A stretch of 8,659 nt of DNA, from positions 1 to 8,659 of the forward strand of contig JAFLKZ010000134.1 in assembly GCA_019162915.1 (NCBI GenBank), read 5' to 3'. The position numbers and the translations under genes are program-made. This DNA is from Campylobacteraceae bacterium (lineage in GTDB: Bacteria; Campylobacterota; Campylobacteria; Campylobacterales; Sulfurospirillaceae). This document shows positions 6,368 through 8,659 of the stretch, piece by piece (position 1 is the stretch's first letter; each line of letters begins with the position of its first letter). The notes beneath the pieces were generated by a model. It did not search any database. It was not told the origin of the DNA and saw only the letters and a program-made list of their open reading frames with translations.

Positions 6368-6643
6368 TTATCTCCGGTCGGGATCTAATTGGCGCAATTC
6401 AAAAAACTCTTTTTGTAAAATGGAATTTTCATCTTTAAGGCTTTTTATTTTCATTATCATAGTATCTTTATCTTCTTGAAGATTAAGTAAGACATCAAGC
6501 GAACTTTTTCCAAAAAGGACATCTCCGATATAAATACCAAATCCCAAAACAACGATGATAAGAGATAAAATTTTAAGAGATAAGAGGGCAGTGTCTCCAC
6601 TTCCCTCTTTTTCATCTTCAAATTCGTCTAAAACTTCGCTCAT
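6368..6643 (-). CDS. Small bitopic coiled-coil protein, FtsB/DivIC-like
   Basis: This 91-residue protein has an acidic cytoplasmic N-terminus (1-18), one transmembrane helix (about 22-44) and a short periplasmic coiled coil (about 48-84, with L/I/M at heptad spacing: DTMIMKIKSLKDENSIL). It ends LRQLDPDRR. The layout and size match the septum-formation proteins FtsB/DivIC, which link the divisome parts FtsL and FtsQ. The resemblance is architectural rather than a conserved active site, so the role in division is inferred. Its ATG overlaps the eno stop (ATGA), and no Shine-Dalgarno sequence precedes it; translation probably depends on ribosomes finishing eno. The AMIN-domain gene follows after 2 bases, which fits a shared envelope or division role. 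It could also be an unrelated small membrane protein with a coiled coil. Confidence 0.78.
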   Translation of the reverse strand: MSEVLDEFEDEKEGSGDTALLSLKILSLIIVVLGFGIYIGDVLFGKSSLDVLLNLQEDKDTMIMKIKSLKDENSILQKEFFELRQLDPDRR

Positions 6644-7911
6644 TTAGAAAAAAGTTGTTTCCCTATATATTCACCAAGCTCAAGCTCTTTTTCAATCTCC
6701 AATAAACGATTGTACTTTGCAGTTCTCTCGCCTCTTGCCGTAGAGCCTGTTTTTATTTCTCCGGTATTAAGTGCTACTGCAAAATCAGCGATAAAGGCAT
6801 CTTCACTCTCTCCACTTCTATGGCTCATCACACATTTATAATTATTGCGTTGGGCTAGTCTTACGGTACGCATTGTTTCGGTAACAGAACCTATTTGGTT
6901 AGGTTTAATTAAAATAGAATTGGCAATATTTTTAGAAATTCCCTCGGCTAAAATTTTCTCATTGGTAACAAAAAGATCATCACCCACAAGTTGTACTCTA
7001 CTGCCTAATTTTTCAGTCAATAGCTTCCAACCATCCCAGTCATCTTCGCTCAGTCCATCTTCAATTGAAACGATAGGGTATTTATTGCAAAGATTCTCAT
7101 AATACGCTACTAACTCAGCACTGCTGAGTGTTCGTTTTTCAGAGTCTAGTTTATAACCACCCTCTACTACTAATTCACTACTTGCAACATCAAGCGCAAT
7201 AGCAATATCAATACCTGGTTTATATCCCGCTTTTTCAATCGCTTCCATAATAATTTTAATCGGTTCTTCATTATCTTTAAGATTTGGTGCAAAACCACCC
7301 TCATCTCCTAAAGCGGTACTCTCACCCATATTGGCTATCAATTTTTTCAGCTGATGATACACTTCTGTACATGATCGCAAGGCTTCACTAAATGTATCAA
7401 AGTTAAGAGGAATGATCATATATTCTTGAAAATCTACACTGTTGTTGGCATGGCTTCCACCATTAATGATGTTGAACATTGGGGTCGGAAGTGTCATGGC
7501 ATTGCAACCACCAAGATATCGGTATAAAGGAACCCCTAAACTAAGCGCTGCTACTCTTGCCACTGCCATAGAAACACCAAGAACCGCATTAGCGCCAAGT
7601 CTGCCATAGTTTTCAGTACCATCAAGTTTTTTCATCACTTCATCAATGACTGCTTGGTTAAAAGGATTATGTCCGATTAATTCATCTGCGATTTCGGTGT
7701 TGATATTTTCACATGCTTTTAAAACGCCTTTGCCCATATATCGAGTATCATTGTCTCTAAGCTCTAGCGCTTCTCGTTTTCCCGTACTTGCACCACTTGG
7801 AACGATAGCACTTGCAAAAGTTCCATCACTCAAAGTTACTTTAGCTCTAACAGTAGGATTTCCTCTACTATCTAATACTTCATCTGCAACAATGTCTTCT
7901 ATATAAATCAT
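6640..7911 (-). CDS. eno: Enolase (phosphopyruvate hydratase)
   Basis: Enolase interconverts 2-phosphoglycerate and phosphoenolpyruvate in glycolysis and gluconeogenesis. The 423-residue protein is full length. Visible active-site residues are His154 and Glu163 (GGSHANN, DFQEYM), Glu204 (GDEGGFAPN), the metal ligands Asp241 (IALDVASSE), Glu284 (SIEDGL) and Asp311 (VGDDLF), Lys336 (LIKPNQIGS), the loop His364-Arg365-Ser366 (SHRSGE), and Lys387 (IKTGSTARGER). Nothing essential is missing. The start overlaps the recA stop by four bases (ATGA), with AAAGGA 6 bases upstream. Its own stop overlaps the next gene in the same way. The recA-eno pairing is well known in Campylobacterota and places the gene in a coupled operon rather than with other glycolytic genes. 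Confidence 0.98.
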   Translation of the reverse strand: MIYIEDIVADEVLDSRGNPTVRAKVTLSDGTFASAIVPSGASTGKREALELRDNDTRYMGKGVLKACENINTEIADELIGHNPFNQAVIDEVMKKLDGTENYGRLGANAVLGVSMAVARVAALSLGVPLYRYLGGCNAMTLPTPMFNIINGGSHANNSVDFQEYMIIPLNFDTFSEALRSCTEVYHQLKKLIANMGESTALGDEGGFAPNLKDNEEPIKIIMEAIEKAGYKPGIDIAIALDVASSELVVEGGYKLDSEKRTLSSAELVAYYENLCNKYPIVSIEDGLSEDDWDGWKLLTEKLGSRVQLVGDDLFVTNEKILAEGISKNIANSILIKPNQIGSVTETMRTVRLAQRNNYKCVMSHRSGESEDAFIADFAVALNTGEIKTGSTARGERTAKYNRLLEIEKELELGEYIGKQLFSK

Positions 7912-8659
7912 TCCTCTTCCTTTATTTCATCCGTTCCACATTCTATAATAATGCTTGAACCGATAGCTAATTTAATTTTTTCTTCAATTTCTAAGGCTAC
8001 GTCTTTGTGCTCTTTTAAAAATGCCTTAGCATTTTCTCTTCCTTGTCCTAATCGTGTCTCGCCATAGCTAAACCATGCTCCACTTTTATCTACGATATCA
8101 AGCTTGACACCATAATCGACCATTTCGCCTTCTTTACTAATGCCTTCGCCGAACATAATATCAAACTCTGCTTGACGAAACGGTGGGGCTACTTTATTTT
8201 TAATAACTTTTGCTTTCACTCTGTTACCAATTTGCTCTTCACCTTGTTTAAGTGTTGCAATTTTTCGAACATCGATGCGCACAGAAGCATAAAACTTCAA
8301 CGCATTTCCACCTGTGGTTGTCTCCGGGCTGCCATATCCCATCGTGCCTATTTTCATACGAATTTGATTAATAAAGATAACCGTTGTATTCATTTTATGC
8401 ACGACAGCTGTCAATTTTCTAAGCGCTTGACTCATCAATCGTGCTTGTAACCCCATATGAGAATCTCCCATATCGCCTTCTATCTCACTTTTGGGTGTCA
8501 ATGCCGCAACAGAATCAATAACAATAACATCAACAGCACCACTTCTTGCTAAAGTTTCGACGATATCGAGCGCTTGCTCACCAAAATCTGGTTGAGATAC
8601 TAACAAATTTTCGATATCAACGCCTAAATTTCCCGCATACTTAACATCGAGCGCATGCT
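7908..8659 (-). CDS. recA: RecA recombinase, C-terminal 249 residues, 5' truncated by window edge
   Basis: RecA forms filaments on single-stranded DNA, drives strand exchange and triggers LexA-type cleavage where such a system exists. The frame is open to the right edge (first full codon 8657-8655, reading HALDVKYAG). The N-terminus and Walker A motif therefore lie outside the window. Visible parts are the Walker B strand VDVIVIDSVAALTP, loop L1 (EIEGDMGDSHMGLQARLMSQ), the INQIRMKIG strand, loop L2 (MGYGSPETTTGGNALKF, with the extra residue usual in this phylum) and the C-terminal domain with GAWFSYGETRLGQGRENA. It ends in an acidic tail, DEIKEEE, as in other RecA proteins. The stop codon overlaps the eno start by four bases. 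The promoter is outside the window. Confidence 0.97.
   Translation of the reverse strand, partial: HALDVKYAGNLGVDIENLLVSQPDFGEQALDIVETLARSGAVDVIVIDSVAALTPKSEIEGDMGDSHMGLQARLMSQALRKLTAVVHKMNTTVIFINQIRMKIGTMGYGSPETTTGGNALKFYASVRIDVRKIATLKQGEEQIGNRVKAKVIKNKVAPPFRQAEFDIMFGEGISKEGEMVDYGVKLDIVDKSGAWFSYGETRLGQGRENAKAFLKEHKDVALEIEEKIKLAIGSSIIIECGTDEIKEEE

Noticed and set aside
1..8659. Mobile elements, CRISPR arrays, toxin-antitoxin pairs or a defence system
   Set aside because: No spaced direct repeats, transposase or integrase motifs, or typical toxin or antitoxin genes were seen; the region is ordinary core chromosome.

Overview
The window is A+T-rich, densely packed chromosomal DNA from a member of the Campylobacterota (Epsilonproteobacteria). 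The evidence is gene content and protein style: a short biotin synthase of about 280 residues, a RecA with MGYGSPE in loop L2, a type II citrate synthase, and a recA-eno-small coiled-coil-AMIN gene order that I recall from Campylobacter and Helicobacter. A Sulfurospirillum-like organism fits best, but the genus is inferred and was not tested by any search. I see no mobile element, CRISPR array, tRNA or rRNA.

Plus strand, left to right. The 3' part of topA (cut by the left edge just before the catalytic tyrosine) overlaps bioB by one base. After a 49-base gap comes a three-gene signalling operon: an OmpR-type response regulator, a membrane histidine kinase starting at TTG inside the regulator gene, and a small exported protein with a very glycine-rich tail. 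The kinase overlaps the regulator by 14 bases and the exported protein by 4. A 127-base AT-rich gap then carries a clear sigma70 extended -10 box and a ribosome binding site for gltA (citrate synthase).

A perfect 14-bp stem-loop lies between gltA and the converging minus-strand cluster. Read in its own direction, that cluster is recA (5' end outside the window), eno, a small bitopic FtsB/DivIC-like protein, and an exported AMIN-domain protein. These genes overlap by 4 bases, overlap by 4 bases and are spaced by 2 bases, so they look like one translationally coupled operon joining recombination, glycolysis and probable cell-envelope or division functions.

Most of the window is core housekeeping DNA. 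The least explained part is 2142-4211, a two-component system of unknown signal whose third gene encodes the exported glycine-rich protein. The glycine tract is also a GGN-repeat DNA element that stands out against the AT-rich background. I did not find a clearly new defence or mobile system.
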